A DNA stretch of 64,000 nucleotides from JBGTIS01 sp041745535 (lineage in GTDB: Bacteria; Bacteroidota; Bacteroidia; Cytophagales; Cyclobacteriaceae), in NCBI GenBank assembly GCA_041745535.1, contig JBGTIS010000255.1, positions 8,338-72,337 of the forward strand, given 5' to 3'. A program made the translations under genes and the position numbers. This document shows positions 63,823 to 64,000 of the stretch, piece by piece; position 1 is the stretch's first letter; every line of letters starts with the position of its first letter. Under the pieces are notes generated by a model. The model saw only the letters and a list, made by a program, of their open reading frames with translations, did not search any database and had not been told where the DNA came from.

Positions 63823-63918
63823 AGCAGGTGAGCAAAAGTAATAAGGTATTCCTTGCCGAATTCCGGCATCCGTTTCATGGGACCCCGGAATAAATCCGGG
63901 GAGAATACCCTAAAATAA
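63823..63918. repeat. REP-like repeat, copy d
   Basis: AGCAAAAGTAATAAGGTATT then CCTTGCCGAATTCCGGCATCC and GAATAAATCCGGGGAGAATA match the heads and tails of the family, with the middle missing. The shared AAAAGTAATAA lead-in also occurs at 62735, 62759 and 62922. Beyond it to 64000 I see no gene. Confidence 0.65.
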
Positions 63919-64000
63919 TTGCTCCACTACTTAATACCCTGGTGGTTTATGGTGACGGTATACGGTATTCCGGAGCAAACGGATACCCATTTGCCAATAA

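Overview
The window looks like the chromosome of a Bacteroidota bacterium, most likely a Cytophagales member. The evidence is an AT-rich genome, a secreted protein ending in a CHU_C/type IX secretion C-terminal domain, an ftsK-lolA pair, an ExbB/ExbD operon with two exbD genes, two-permease FtsX/MacB proteins, Bacteroidota-type promoter motifs (TAnnTTTG), and weak or absent Shine-Dalgarno sequences. No plasmid or phage genes are seen.

Layout. 1-10.5 kb: HupE/UreJ-TPR pair, ftsK-lolA, a flippase plus sulfotransferase, and the exbB-exbD operon. 10.6-16 kb: tRNA-Ser(GGA), then a minus-strand run of asparaginase, TatD nuclease, a processive glycosyltransferase overlapping a polysaccharide deacetylase, and a GAF-SpoIIE phosphatase. 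16-31 kb: two large hybrid histidine kinases, a five-repeat CHRD lipoprotein, an ABC permease, a FGGY sugar kinase and a 1-Cys peroxiredoxin. 31-38 kb: an alpha-oxoamine synthase, a divergent short-chain dehydrogenase, an MpaB-type oxygenase, two tandem paralogous lipoproteins and a neutral-ceramidase-like enzyme, together suggesting sphingolipid or sulfonolipid metabolism. 38-53 kb: serine hydrolase, xseA, rlmD, a CHU_C surface protein, an ABC permease, rsmG, an ECF sigma factor overlapping a glycosyltransferase, a cupin and a Tat-exported Gfo/Idh/MocA oxidoreductase.

53-64 kb is an accessory region of different character. It has gene fragments (a formylglycine-generating-enzyme tail fused head-on to the 3' part of a nitric oxide synthase gene), a truncated ATPase, two toxin-antitoxin pairs and small orphan genes. 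It also has three well-formed attC-like sites (59966-60020, 58854-58987, 57519-57648) bounding minus-strand cassettes. No integrase is present, which fits a CALIN (cluster of attC sites lacking an integron-integrase). Three copies of a repeat of up to 189 bp, a family of REP-like hairpin repeats and a 22-bp minisatellite lie in the same region.

The most unusual signal is a GC-rich, quasi-palindromic 14-nt insertion found three times. It breaks the frame of both PIN-type toxin genes (54812-54825 and 57215-57228), and removing exactly 14 nt restores each full toxin. It also interrupts one REP-like repeat (62797-62810) whose neighbouring copy lacks it. Two of the three inserts match at 13 of 14 positions. 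This may be an undescribed micro-insertion element, or a spliced or bypassed sequence.
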